Source: Hydractinia symbiolongicarpus (Eukaryota; Cnidaria; Hydrozoa; Anthoathecata; Hydractiniidae). Taken from it: a stretch of 64,000 nt of DNA. The number at the start of each line of letters is the position of its first letter. The stretch's first letter is position 1. The position numbers and the translations under genes are program-made. Shown piece after piece: positions 36,800 through 49,700 of the stretch. The notes below the pieces were generated by a model. It worked only from the letters and a program-made list of their open reading frames with translations. It made no database searches and was not told the origin of the DNA. The stretch is from the NCBI RefSeq assembly GCF_029227915.1, contig NC_079876.1, forward strand, positions 7,442,001 through 7,506,000, written 5' to 3'.

Positions 36800-38445
36800 A
36801 CAAGTCTAATGGGCTTTAGTGGTGAAATAATAATTTAAAAAATCGTTCGGGAAATGAGTTTACACCCTGGGTACTTTCTTTGTATACTTTTGACTATGCG
36901 GGCCGAGTCCGGGGTTTACGGGAAATGGCGGGTTTTCGTTTGCCGGCGATTAAACTTGTTTTATTTAGCGTCTCATCAAAAATAAAAACATTTTTGAAAA
37001 CCACAAGTCTCAGGCGTTTTAGTGGTGAAAAGATAATTTCAAAAATCGTTTTGGAAATGAGTTTACTCACAGGGTACTTTCTTTGTATACATTCGACTAT
37101 ACGGGCCAAGCCCGGGATTTACGGGAAATCGCGGGTTTTCGTTTGCCGGCGATTTAACCACTTTCATTAAGCGTCTCATCAAAAATGAAAACATTTCTGA
37201 AAACTACAAGTCTCATGCGTTTTAGTGGTGAAAAAATAATTTAAAAATTCGTTGGGGAAATAAGTTTACTCACTGGGTACTTTTTTTGTATACTTTTGAC
37301 TTAACGGGCCGAGTCCGGGATATACGGGAAATCGCGGGTTTTCGTTTGCCGGCGATTAAACTTCTTTTATTCAGCGTCTCATCAAAAATGAAAACATTTT
37401 TAAAAACTACAAGTCTCATGGGCTTTAGTGGTGAAATAATAATTTAAAAAATCGTTTGGGAAATGAGTTTACTCCCTGGATACTTTCTTTGTATACTTTT
37501 GACTATACAGGCCGAGTCCGGGATTTACGGGAAATCGCAGGTTTTCGTTTGCAGGCGATTAAACTTCTTTTATTCAGCGTCTCATCAAAAATGAAAACAT
37601 TTTTGAAAACTACAAGTCTCATGCGTTTTAGTGGTGAAAAAATAATTTAAAAAATCGTTTTGGAAATGAGTTTACTCACAGGGTACTTTCTTTGTATACA
37701 TTCGACTATACGGGCCAAGCCCGGGATTTACGGGAAATCGCGGGTTTTCGATTGCCGGCGATTAAACCATTTTCATTAAGCGTCGCATCAAAAATGAAAA
37801 CATTTCTAAAAACTAAAAGTCTCATGCGTTTTAGTGGTGAAAAAATAATTTAAAAATTCGTTCGGGAAATGAGTTTACTCACTGGGTACTTTTCTTGTAT
37901 ACTTTTGACTATACGGGCCGAGTCCGGGATTTACGGGAAATCGCGGGTTTTCGTTTGCCGGCGATTAAACTTCTTTCATTCAGCGTCTCATCAAAAATGA
38001 AAACATTTTTAAAAACTACAAGTCTCATGGGCTTTAGTGGTGAAATAATAATATAAAAAATCGTTTGGGAAATGAGTTTACTCCCTGGGTACTTTCTTTG
38101 TATACTTTTGACTATACGGGCCTAGTCCGGGATTTACGGGAAATCGCAGGTTTTCGTTTGCAGGCGATTAAACTTCTTTTATTCAGCGTCTCATCAAAAA
38201 TGAAAACATTTTTGAAAACTACAAGTCTCATGCGTTTTAGTGGTGAAAAGATAATTGAAAAAATCGTTTCGGAAATGAGTTTACTCACAGGGAACTTTCT
38301 TTGTATACATTCGACTAAACGGGCCAAGCCCGGGATTTACGGGAAATCGCGGGTTTTCGTTTGCCGGCGATTAAACAACTTTCATTAAGCGTCTCATCAA
38401 AAATGAAAACATTTCTGAAAACTACAAGTCTCATGCGTTTTAGTG

Positions 38446-39206
38446 GCGAAAATTAATTTAAAAAATAGTTCGGGAAATGAGTTTACTCCCTGGGTACTTT
38501 CTTTGTATACTTTTGACTATACGGGCCGAGTCCGGGATTTACGGAAAGTCGCGGGTTTTCGTTTGCCGGCAATTAAACTTCTTTTATTCAGCGTCTCATC
38601 AAATATGAAAACATTTTTAAAAACTACAAGTCTCATGGGCTTTAGTGGTGAAATAATAATTTAAAAAATCGTTCGGGAAATGAGTTTACACCCCGGGTAC
38701 TTTCTTTGTATACTTTTGACTATACGGGCCGAGTCCGGGATTTACGGAAAATCGCAGGTTTTCGTTTGCCGGCGATTAAACTTCTTTTATTTAGCGTCTC
38801 ATCAAAAATGAAAACATTTTTGAAAACTACAAGTCTCATGCGTTTTAGAGGTGAAAAAATAATTTAAAAAATCGTTCAGGAAATGAGTTTACTCCCTGGG
38901 TACTTTCTTTGTATACTTTTGACTATGCAGGCCGAGTCCGGGGTTTACGGGAAATGGCGGGTTTTCGTTTGCCGGCGATTAACCTTCTTTTATTCAGCGT
39001 CACATCACAAATGAAAACATTTTTGAAAACTACAAGTCTCAAGCGTTTTAGTGGTGAAAAGAGAATTTAAAAAATCGTTTTGGAAATGAGTTTAGTCACA
39101 GGATACTTTCTTTGTATACATTCGACTATACGGGCCAAGCCCGGGATTTACGGGAAATCGCGGGTTTTCGTTTGCCGGCGATTAAACCACTTTCATCAAG
39201 CGTCTC
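38446..39206 (+). repeat. Dispersed relative of 15,880-16,640
   Basis: Offset about 22,566 bp, checked at ATCAAATATGAAAAC (16,032 and 38,598) and CTATGCAGGCCGA (16,358 and 38,924), with a 1-bp indel near 16,513/39,078. It includes the GAAAATTAATTT, AAGTCGCGGG, GGCAATTAAAC and GTTTAGTCACAGGATAC variants in the same order. Confidence 0.8.
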
Positions 39207-40495
39207 ATCAAAAATGAAAACATTTTTTAAAACTACAAGTCTCATGCGTTTTAGTGGTGAAAAAATAATTTAAAAATTCGTTCGGGAAATGAGTTTACTC
39301 ACTGGGTACTTTCCTTGTATACTTTTGACTATACGGGCCGAGTCCGGGATTTACGGGAAATCCCGGGTTTTCGTTTGCCGGCGATTAAACTTCTTTTATT
39401 CAGCGTCTCATCAAAAATGAAAACATTTTTAAAAACTACAAGTCTCATGGGCTTTAGTGGTGAAACAATAATTTAAATAATCGTTTGGAAAATGAGTTTA
39501 CTCCCTAGGTACTTTCTTTGTATACTTTTGACTATACGGGCCGAGTCCGGGATTTACGGGAAATCGCAGGTTTTCGTTTGCCGGCGAATAAACTTCTTTT
39601 ATTCAGCGTCTCATCAAAAATGAAAACACTTTTGAAAACTACAAATCTCGTGCGTTTTAGTGGTGAAAAAATAATATAAAAAATCGTTCGGGAATTGTGT
39701 TTAAACCCTGGGTACTTTCTTTGTATACTTTTGACTATACGGGCCGAGTCCGGGATTTACGGGAAATCGCAGGTTTTTGTTTGCCGGCGATTAAACTTCT
39801 TTTATTCCGCGTCTCATCAAAAATGAAAACATTTTTGAAAACTACAAGTCTCATGCGTTTTAGTGGTGAAAAAATAATTTAAAAATTCGTTAGGGAAATG
39901 AGTTTACTCACTGGGTACTTTCCTTGTATACTTTTGACTACACGGGCCGAGACCGGGATTTACGGGAAATCGCGGATTTTTGTTTGCCGGCGATTAAACT
40001 TCTTTTATTCAGCGTCTCATCAAAAATGAAAACATTTTTAAAAACTACAAGTCTCATGGGCTTTAGTGGTAAAATATAAATTTAAAAAATCGTTTGGGAA
40101 ATGAGTTTACTCCCGGGGTACTTTCTTTGTATACTTTTGACTATACGGGCCGAGTCCGGGATTTACGGGAAATCGCAGGTTTTCGTTTGCCGGCGATTAA
40201 ACTTCTTTTATTCAGCGTCTCATCAAAAATGAAAACATTTTTGAAAACTACAAGTCTCATGCGTTTTAGTGGTGAAAAAATAATTTAAAAAATCGTTCGA
40301 GAAATGAGTTTACACAGTGGGTACTTTCTTTGTATACTTTTGACTATACGGGCCGAGTCCGGGATTTACGGAAAATCGCAGGTTTTTGTTTGCCGGCGAT
40401 TAAACTTCTTTTATTCCGCGTCTCATCAAAAATGAAAACATTTTTGAAAACTACAAGTCTCATGCGTTTTAGTGGTGAAAAAGTGAATTAAAAAA

Positions 40496-40901
40496 TCGTT
40501 CGGGAAATGGGTTTAATCCCTGGGTACTATCTTTGTATACTTTTGACTATACGGGCCAAGCCCGGGATGTACGGGAAATCGCCGGTTTTCGTTTGCCGGC
40601 GATTAAACTTCTTTTATTCAGCGTCTCATCAGAAATGAAAACATTTTTGAAAACTACAAGTCTCATGCGTTTTAGTGGTGAAAAAGTGAATTAAAAAATC
40701 GTTCGGGAAATGGGTTTAATCCCTGGGTACTATCTTTGTATACTTTTGACTATACGGGCCAAGCCCGGGATGTACGGGAAATCGCCGGTTTTCGTTTGCC
40801 GGCGATTAAACTTCTTTTATTCAGCGTCTCATCAGAAATGAAAACATTTTTGAAAACTACAAGTCTTATGCGTTTTAGTGGTGAAAAAATAATTTAAAAA
40901 A
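40496..40901 (+). repeat. Two adjacent near-identical monomers
   Basis: Monomers at 40,496-40,698 and about 40,699-40,901 share GAAATGGGTTTAATCCCTG, GGGATGTACGGG and CGCCGGTTTTCG and differ only near their ends (CTCATGCG versus CTTATGCG). This is a recent single-monomer duplication. Confidence 0.85.
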
Positions 40902-41712
40902 TCGTTCTGGAAATGAGTTTTCTCACAGGGTACTTTCTTTGTATACATTCGACTATACGGGCCAAGCCCGGGATTTACGGGAAATCGCGGGTTTTCGTTT
41001 GCCGGCGATTAAACCTCTTTCATTAAGCGTCTCATCAAAAATGAAAACATTTTTGAAAACTACAAGTCTCATGCGTTTTAGTGGTGAAAAAAAATTTAAA
41101 AAATCGTTCGGGAAATGAGTTTACTTCCTGGGTTCTTTCTTTGTATACATTCGACTATACGGGCCAAGCCCGGGATTTACGCGAAATCGCGGGATTTCGT
41201 TTGCCGGCGATGAAACCTCTTTTAATAAGCGTCTCATCAAAAATGAAAACATTTTTAAAAACTACAAGTCTCATGGGCTTTAGTGGTGACATAATAATTT
41301 AAAAAATCGTTCGGGAAATGAGTTTACACCCCGGGTACTTTCTTTGTATACTTTTGACTATACGGGCCGAGTCCGGGATTTGCGGAAAATCGCAGGTTTT
41401 CGTTTGCCGGCGATTAAACTTCTTTTATTCAGCGTCTCATCAAAAATGAAAACATTTTTGAAAACTACAAGACTCATGCGTTTTAGTGGTGAAAAAAAAA
41501 TTTAAAAAATCGTTCGGGAAATGAGTTTAATTCCTGGGTACTTTCTTTGTATACATTCGACTATACGATCCAAGCCCCGGATTTACGGGAAATCGCAGGA
41601 TTTCGTTTGCCGGCGATTAAACCTCTTTTATTAAGCGTCTCATCAAAAATGAAAACATTTTTAAAAAATACAAGTCTCATGGGCTTTAGTGGTGAAATAA
41701 TAATTTAAAAAA

Positions 41713-42524
41713 TCGTTCGGGAAATGAGTTTACACCCCGGGTACTTTCTTTGTATACTTTTGACTATACGGGCCGAGTCCGGGATTTACGGGAAATCGCA
41801 GGTTTTCGTTTGCCGGCGATTAAACTTCTTTTATTTAGCGTCTCATCAAAAATGAAAACATTTTTGAAAACTACAAGTCTCATGCGTTTTAGTGGTGAAA
41901 AAATAATTTAAAAAATCGTTCGGGAAATGAGTTTACACCCCGGGTACTTTCTTTGTATACTTTTGACTATAGGAGCCGAGTCCGGGATTTACGGGAAATC
42001 GCAGGTTTTCGTTTGCCGGCGATTAAACTTCTTTTATTCAGCGTCTCATCAAAAATGAAAACATTTTTGAAAACTACAAGTCTCATGCGTTTAAGTGGTG
42101 AAAAAATAATTTAAAAAATCGTTCGGGAAATGAGTTTACACCCCGGGTACTTTCTTTGTATACTTTTGACTATACGGGCCGAGTCCGGGATTTACGGGAA
42201 ATCGCAGGTTTTCGTTTGCCGGCGATTAAACTTCTTTTATTTAGCGTCTCATCAAAAATGAAAACATTTTTGAAAACTACAAGTCTCATGCGTTTTAGTG
42301 GTGAAAAAATAATTTAAAAAATCGTTCGGGAAATGAGTTTACACCCCGGGTACTTTCTTTGTATACTTTTGACTATAGGAGCCGAGTCCGGGATTTACGG
42401 GAAATCGCAGGTTTTCGTTTGCCGGCGATTAAACTTCTTTTATTCAGCGTCTCATCAAAAATGAAAACATTTTTGAAAACTACAAGTCTCATGCGTTTAA
42501 GTGGTGAAAAAATAATTTAAAAAA
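41713..42524 (+). repeat. Tandem dimer (2 x 406 bp)
   Basis: Two-monomer units starting at 41,713 and 42,119. Each pairs an ATTTAGCG monomer with one carrying the rare CTATAGGAGCCGAG change (41,968 and 42,374) and GCGTTTAAGTGG. I saw no differences by eye. Confidence 0.85.
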
Positions 42525-44901
42525 TCGTTCGGGAAATGAGTTTACACCCCGGGTACTTTCTTTGTATACTTTTGACTATACGGGCCGAGTCCGGGATTTG
42601 CGGGAAATCGCAGGTTTTCGTTTGCCGGCGATTAAACTTCTTTTATTCAGCGTCTGATCAAAAATAAAAACATTTTTGAAAACTACAAGTCTCATGCGTT
42701 TTAGTGGTGAAAAAATAATTTTAAAAATCGTTCGAGAAATGATTTTACACCCTGGGTACTTTCTTTGTATACTTTTGACTATACGGGCCAAGTCTGGGAT
42801 TTACGGGAAATCGCAGGTTTTCGTTTGTCGGCGATTAAACCACTTTCATTAAGCGTCTCATCAAAAATGAAAAGATTTCTAAAAACTACAAGTCTCATGC
42901 GTTTTAGTGGTGAAAAAATAATTTAAAAAATCGTTCGGGAAATGAGTTTACTCCTTGGGTACTTTCTTTGTATACTTTTGACTATACGGGCTGAGTCCGG
43001 GATTTACGGGAAATCGCGGGTTTTCGTTTGCCGGCGATTAAACTTCTTTTATTCAGCGTCTCATCAAAAATGAAAACATTTTTAAAAACTACAAGTCTCA
43101 TGGGCTTTAGTGGTGAAATATTAATTTAAAAAATCGTTTGGGAAATTAGTTTACTCCCTGGGTACTTTCTTTGTATACTTTTCACTATACGGGCCGAGTC
43201 CGGGATTTACGGGAAATCGCAGGTTTTCGTTTGCCGGCGATTAAACTTCTTTTATTCAGCGTCTCATCAAAAATGAAAACATTTTTGAAAACTACAAGTC
43301 TCATGCGTTTTAGTGGTGAAAAAATGAATTAAAAAATCGTTCGGGAAATGGGTTTACTCCCTGGGTACTATCTTTGTATACTTTTGACTATACGGGCCAA
43401 GCCCGGGATGTAAGGGAAATCGCGGGTTTTCGTTTGCCAGCGATTAAACTTCTTTTATTCAGCGTCTCATCAGAAATGAAAACATTTTTGAAAACTACAA
43501 GTCTTATGCGTTTTAGTGGTGAAAAAATAATTTAAAAAATCGTTCTGGAAATGAGTTTACTCACAGGGTTCTTTCTTTGTATACATTCGACTATACGGGC
43601 CAAGCACGGGATTTACGCGAAATCGCGGGATTTCGTTTGCCGGCGATGAATCCTCTTTTATTAAGCGTCTCATTAAAAATGAAAACATTTTTAAAAACTA
43701 CAAGCCTCATGGGCTTTAGTGGTGACATAAAAATTTAAAAAATCGTTCGGGAAATGAGTTTACACCCCGGGTACTTTCTTTGTATACTTTTGACTATACG
43801 GGCCGAGTCTGGGATTTACGGGAAATCGCAGGTTTTCGTTTGCCGGCGATTAAACTTCTTTTATTCAGCGTCTCATCAAAAATGAAAACATTTTTGAAAA
43901 CTACAAGTCTCATGCGTCTTAGTGGTGAAAAAAAAATTTAAAAAATCGTTCGGGAAATGAGTTTAATTCCTGGGTACTTTCTTTGTATACATTCGACTAC
44001 ACGGGCCAAGCTCGGGATTTACGGGAAATCGCGGGATTTCGTTTGCCGGCGATTAAACCTCTTTTATTAAGCGTCTCATCAAAAATGAAAACATTTTTAA
44101 AAAATACAAGTCTCATGGGCTTTAGTGGTGAAATAATAATTTAAAAAATCGTTCGGGAAATGAGTTTACACCCCGGGTACTTTCTTTGTATACTTTTGAC
44201 TATACGGGCCGAGTCCGGGATTTACGGGAAATCGCAGGTTTTCGTTTGCCAGCGATTAAACTTCTTTTATTCAGCGTCTCATCAAAAATGAAAACATTTT
44301 TGAAAACTACAAGTCTCATGCGTTTTAGTGGTGAAAAAATAATTTAAAAAATCGTTCGGGAAATGAGTTTACACCCCGGGTACTTTCTTTGTATACTTTT
44401 GACTATACGAGCCGAGTCCGGGATTTACGGGAAATCGCAGGTTTTCGTTTGCCGGCGATTAAAATTCTTTTATTCAGCGTCTCATCAAAAATAAAAACAT
44501 TTTTGAAAACTACAAGTCTCATGCGTTTAAGTGGTGAAAAAATAATTTAAAAAATCGTTCGGGAAATGAATTTACACCCCGGGTACTTTCTTTGTATCCT
44601 TTTGACTATACGGGCCGAGTCCGGGTTTTACGGGAAATCGCAGGTATTCGTTTGCCGGCGATTAAACTTCTTTTATTCAGCGTCTCATCAAAAATGAAAA
44701 CATTTTTGAAAACTACAAGTCTCATGCGTTTTAGTGGTGAAAAAATAATTTAAAAAATCGTTCGGGAAATGAGTTTACTCCCTGGGTACTTTCTTTGTAT
44801 ACTTTTGACTATACGGGCCGAGTGCGGGATTTACGGGAAGTCGTGGGTTTTTGTTTGCCGGCGATTAAACTTCTTTTATTCAGCGTCTCATCAAAAATGA
44901 A

Positions 44902-45010
44902 AGTATTTTTAAATACTACAAGTCTCATGGGCTTTAGTGGTAAAATAATAATTTAAAAAATCGTTTTTTTCGTCTTATGGGCTTTAGTGGTGAAATATTA
45001 ATTTAAAAAA
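44902..45010 (+). repeat. Palindrome (44,902-44,917) and 50-bp truncated monomer 10 (44,961-45,010)
   Basis: An isolated member of the palindrome-plus-fragment family outside the duplicated 16-37 kb region. It has private changes (GAGTGCGGG upstream, TAAAATAATAATTT, and CGTCTTATGGGC instead of CGTCTCATGGGC), so it is probably an older or independently drifting copy. Confidence 0.88.
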
Positions 45011-46730
45011 TCGTTTGGGAAATTAGTTTACTCCCTGGGTACTTTCTTTGTATACTTTTCACTATACGGGCCAAGCCCGGGATTTACGGGAAATCGCGGG
45101 TTTTCGTTTGCCGGCGATTAAACTTCTTTTATTCAGCGTCTCATCAGAAATGAAAACATTTTTGAAAACTACAAGTCTTATGCGTTTTAGTGGTGAAAAA
45201 ATAATTTAAAAAATCGTTCTGGAAATGAGTTTACTCACAGGGTACTTTCTTTGTATACATTCGACTATACGGGCCAAGCCCGGGATTTACGGGAAATCGC
45301 GGGTTTTCGTTTGCCGGCGATTAAACCTCTTTCATTAAGCGTCTCATCAAAAATGAAAACATTTTTGAAAACTACAAGTCTCATGCGTTTTAGTGGTGAA
45401 AAAAAATTTAAAAAATCGTTCGGGAAATGAGTTTACTTCCTGGGTTCTTTCTTTGTATACATTCGACTATACGGGCCAAGCCCGGGATTTACGCGAAATC
45501 GCGGGATTTCGTTTGCCGGCGATGAAACCTCTTTTATTAAGCGTCTCATCAAAAATGAAAACATTTTTAAAAACTACAAGTCTCATGGGCTTTAGTGGTG
45601 ACATAGTAATTTAAAAAATCGTTCGGGAAATGAGTTTACACCCCGGGTACTTTCTTTGTATACTTTTGACTATACGGGCCGAGTCCGGGATTTACGGGAA
45701 ATCGCAGGTTTTCGTTTGCCGGCGATTAAACTTCTTTTATTCAGCGTCTCATCAAAAATGAAAACATTTTTAAAAAATACAAGTCTCATGGGTTTTAGTG
45801 GTGAAATAATAATTTAAAAAATCGTTCGGAAAATGAGTTTACACCCCGGGTACTTTCTTTGTATACTTTTGACTATACGGGCCGAGTCCGGGATTTACGG
45901 GAAATCGCAGGTTTTCGTTTGCCGGCGATTAAACTTCTTTTATTCAGCGTCTCATCAAAAATGAAAACATTTTTGAAAACTACAAGTCTCATGCGTTTTA
46001 GTGGTGAAAAAATAATTTAAAAAATCGTTCGGGAAATGAGTTTACACCCCGGATACTTTCTTTGTATACTTTTGACTATACGAGCCGAGTCCGGGATTTA
46101 CGGGAAATCGCAGGTTTTCGTTTGCCGGCGATTAAACTTCTTTTATTCAGCGTCTCATCAAAAATGAAAACATTTTTGAAAACTACAAGTCTCATGCGTT
46201 TTAGTGGTGAAAAAATAATTTAAAAAATCGTTCGGGAAATGAGTTTACACCCCGGGTACTTTCTTTGTATACTTTTGACTATAAGGGCCGAGTCCGGGAT
46301 TTACGGGAAATCGCAGGTTTTCGTTTGCCGGCGATTAAACTTCTTTTATTCAGCGTCTCATCAAAAATGAAAACATTTTTGAAAACTACAAGTCTCATGC
46401 GTTTTAGTGGTGAAAAAATAATTTAAAAAATCGTTCGGGAAATGGGTTTACTCCCTGGGTACTTTCTTTGTATACTTTTGACTATACGGGCCGAGTCCGG
46501 GATTTACGGGAAATGGCGGGTTTTCGTTTGCCGGCGATTAAACTTCTTTTATTTAGCGTCTCATCAAAAATGAAAACATTTTTGAAAACCACAAGTCTCA
46601 AGCGTTTTAGTGGTGAAAAGATAATTTCAAAAATCGTTCGGGAAATGAGTTTACTCACAGGGTACTTTCTTTGTATACATTCGACTATACGGGCCAAGCC
46701 CGGGATTTACGGGAAATCACGGGTTTTCGT

Positions 46731-49700
46731 TTGAAGGCGATTAAACCGCTTTCATTAAGCGTCTCATCAAAATTGAAAACATTTCTGAAAACTACAAGTC
46801 TCATGCGTTTTAGTGGTGAAAAAATAATTTAAAAATTCGTTCGGAAAATGAGTTTTTTTACTGGGTACTTTTTTTGTATACTTTTGACTTAACGGGCCGA
46901 GTCCGGGATATACGGGAAATCGCGGGTTTTCGTTTGCCGGCGATTAAACTTCTTTTATTCAGCGTCTCATCAAAAATGAAAACATTTTTAAAAACTACAA
47001 GTCTCATGGGCTTTAGTGGTGAAATAATTATTTAAAAAATCGTTTAGGAAATGAGTTTACTCCCTGGGTACTTTCTTTGTATACTTTTGACTATACGGGC
47101 CTAGTCCGGGATTTATGGGAAATCGCATGCTTTCGTTTGCAGGCGATTAAACTTCTTTTATTCAGCGTCTCATCAAAAATGAAAACATTTTTGAAAACTA
47201 CAAGTCTCATGCGTTTTAGTGGTGAAAAAATAATTGAAAAAATCGTTCGGGAAATAAGTTTACACCCTGGGTACTCTCTTTGTATACTTTTGACTATACG
47301 GGCCAAGTCCGGGATTTACGGGAAATCGCAGGTTTTCGTTTGCCGGCGATTAAACTTCTTTTATTCAGCGTCTCATCAAAAATGAAAACATTTTTAAAAA
47401 CTACAAGTCTCATGGGTTTAGTGGTGAAATAATAATTTAAAAAATCGTTTGGGAAATGAGTTTACTCCCTGGGTACTTTCTTTGTATGCTTTTGACTATA
47501 CGGGCCTAGTCCGGGATTTACGGGAAATCGCAGGTTTCGTTTGCAGGCGATTAAACTTCTTTTATTCAGCGTCTCATCAAAAATGAAAACATTTTTGAAA
47601 ACTACAAGTCTCATGCGTTTTAGTGGTGACAAAATAATTTAAAAAATCGTTCGGGAAATGAGTTTACACCCTGGGTACTCTCTTTGTATACTTTTGACTA
47701 TACGGGCCGAGTCCGGGATTTACGGGAAATCGCAGGTTTTCGTTTGCCGGCGATTAAACCTCTTTTATTCAGCGTCTCATCAAAAATGAAAACATTTTTG
47801 AAAACTACAAGTCTCATGCGTTTTAGTGGTGAAAAAATAATTTAAAAATTCGTTCGGGAAATGAGTTTACTCACTGGGTACTTTTCTTGTATACTTTTGA
47901 CTATACGGGCCGAGTCCGGGATTTACGGGAAATCGCGGGTTTTCGTTTGCCGGCGATTAAACTTCTTTAATTCAGCGTCTCATCAAAAATGAAAACATTT
48001 TTAAAAACTACAAGTCTCATGGGCTTTAGTGGTGAAATAATAATTTAAAAAATCGTTTGGGAAATGAGTTTACTCCCTGGGTACTTTCTTTGTATACTTT
48101 TGACTATACGGGCCGAGTCCGGGAGTTACGGGAAATCGCAGGTTTTCGTTTGCAGGCGATTAAACTTCTTTTATTCAGCGTCTCATCAAAAATGAAAACA
48201 TTTTTGAAAACTACAAGTCTCATGCGTTTTAGTGGTGAAAAAATAATTTAAAAAATCATTCGGGAAATGAGTTTACACCCTGGGTACTCTCTTTGTATAC
48301 TTTTACCTATACGGGCCGAGTCCGGGATTTACGGGAAATCGCAGGTTTTCGTTTGCCGGCGATTAAACTTCTTTTATTCAGCGTCTCATCAAAAATGAAA
48401 ACATTTTTAAAAACTACAAGTCTCATGGGCTTTAGTGGTGAAATAATAATTTAAAAAATCGTTTGGGAAATGAGTTTACTCCCTGGGTACTTTCTTTGTA
48501 TACTTTTGACTATACGGGCCGAGTCCGGGAGTTACGGGAAATCGCAGGTTTTCGTTTGCAGGCGATTAAACTTCTTTTATTCAGCGTCTCATCAAAAATG
48601 AAAACATTTTTGAAAACTACAAATCTCATGCGTTTTAGTGGTGAAAAAATAATTTAAAAAATCATTCGGGAAATGAGTTTACACCCTGGGTACTCTCTTT
48701 GTATACTTTTACCTATACGGGCCGAGTCCGGGATTTACGGGAAATCGCAGGTTTTCGTTTGCCGGCGATTAAACTTCTTTTATTCAGCGTCTCATCAAAA
48801 ATGAAAACATTTTTGAAAACTACAAGTCTCATGCGTTTTAGTGGTGAAAAAATAATTTAAAAATTCGTTAGGGAAATGAGTTTACTCCCTGGGTACTTTC
48901 CTTGTATACTTTTGACTATACCGGCCGAGACCGGGATTTACGGGAAATTGCGGGTTTTCGTTTGCCGGCGATTAAATTCTTTTATTCAGCGTCTCATCAA
49001 AAATGAAAACATTTTTAAAAACTACAAGTCTCATGGGTTTTAGTGGTAAAATAATAATTTAAAAAATCGTTTGGGAAATGAGTTTACTCCCTGGGTACTT
49101 TCTTTGTATACTTTTGACTATACGGGCCGAGTCCGGGGTTTACGGGAAATGGCGGGTTTTCGTTTGCCGGCGATTAAACTTCTTTTATTCAGCGTCTCAT
49201 CAAAAATGAAAACATTTTTGAAAATCACAAGTCTCAAGCGTTTTAGTGGTGAAAAGATAATTTCAAAAATCGTTTTGGAAATGAGTTTACTCACAGGGTA
49301 CTTTCTTTGTATACATTCGACTATACGGGCCAAGCCCGGGATTTACGGGAAATCGCGGGTTTTCGTTTGCCGGCGATTAAACCACTTTCATTAAGCGTCT
49401 CATCAAAAATGAAAACATTTCTGAAAACTACAAGTCTCATGCGTTTTAGTGGTGAAAAAATAATTTAAAAATTCGTTCGGGAAATGAATTTACTCACTGG
49501 GTACTTTTTTTGTATACTTTTGACTTAACGGGCCGAGTCCGGGATTTACAGGAAATCGCGGGTTTTCGTTTGCCGGCGATTAAACTTCTTTTATTCAGCG
49601 TCTCATCAAAGATGAAAACATTTTTAAAAACTACAAGTCTCATGGGCTTTAGTGGTGAAATAATAATTTAAAAAATCATTCGGGAAATGAGTTTACACAC

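Larger units (their letters stand above)
33886..37184 (+). repeat. 3.3-kb unit, copy 2 (16 monomers plus 50 bp)
   Basis: Tandem partner of the preceding unit with the extra monomer retained, so it looks closer to the ancestral arrangement, which is also seen at 22.5-24.8 kb. The match ends near 37,184, where ACATTTTTG in copy 1 is ACATTTCTG here. Confidence 0.85.
37185..46730 (+). repeat. Heterogeneous monomers with local duplications
   Basis: About 47 monomers and one 50-bp fragment forming a patchwork of relatives of other parts of the window. 37,640-38,200 resembles part of the large right-hand repeat unit (AGCGTCGCATC near 37,780, also near 50,006, 56,294 and 62,179). 38,446-39,206 resembles 15,880-16,640. 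42,580-42,960 resembles 17,190-17,560. 43,130-45,650 resembles the palindrome family of 17-37 kb. Non-HOR monomers here show more private point changes than those in the duplicated blocks. Confidence 0.8.
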
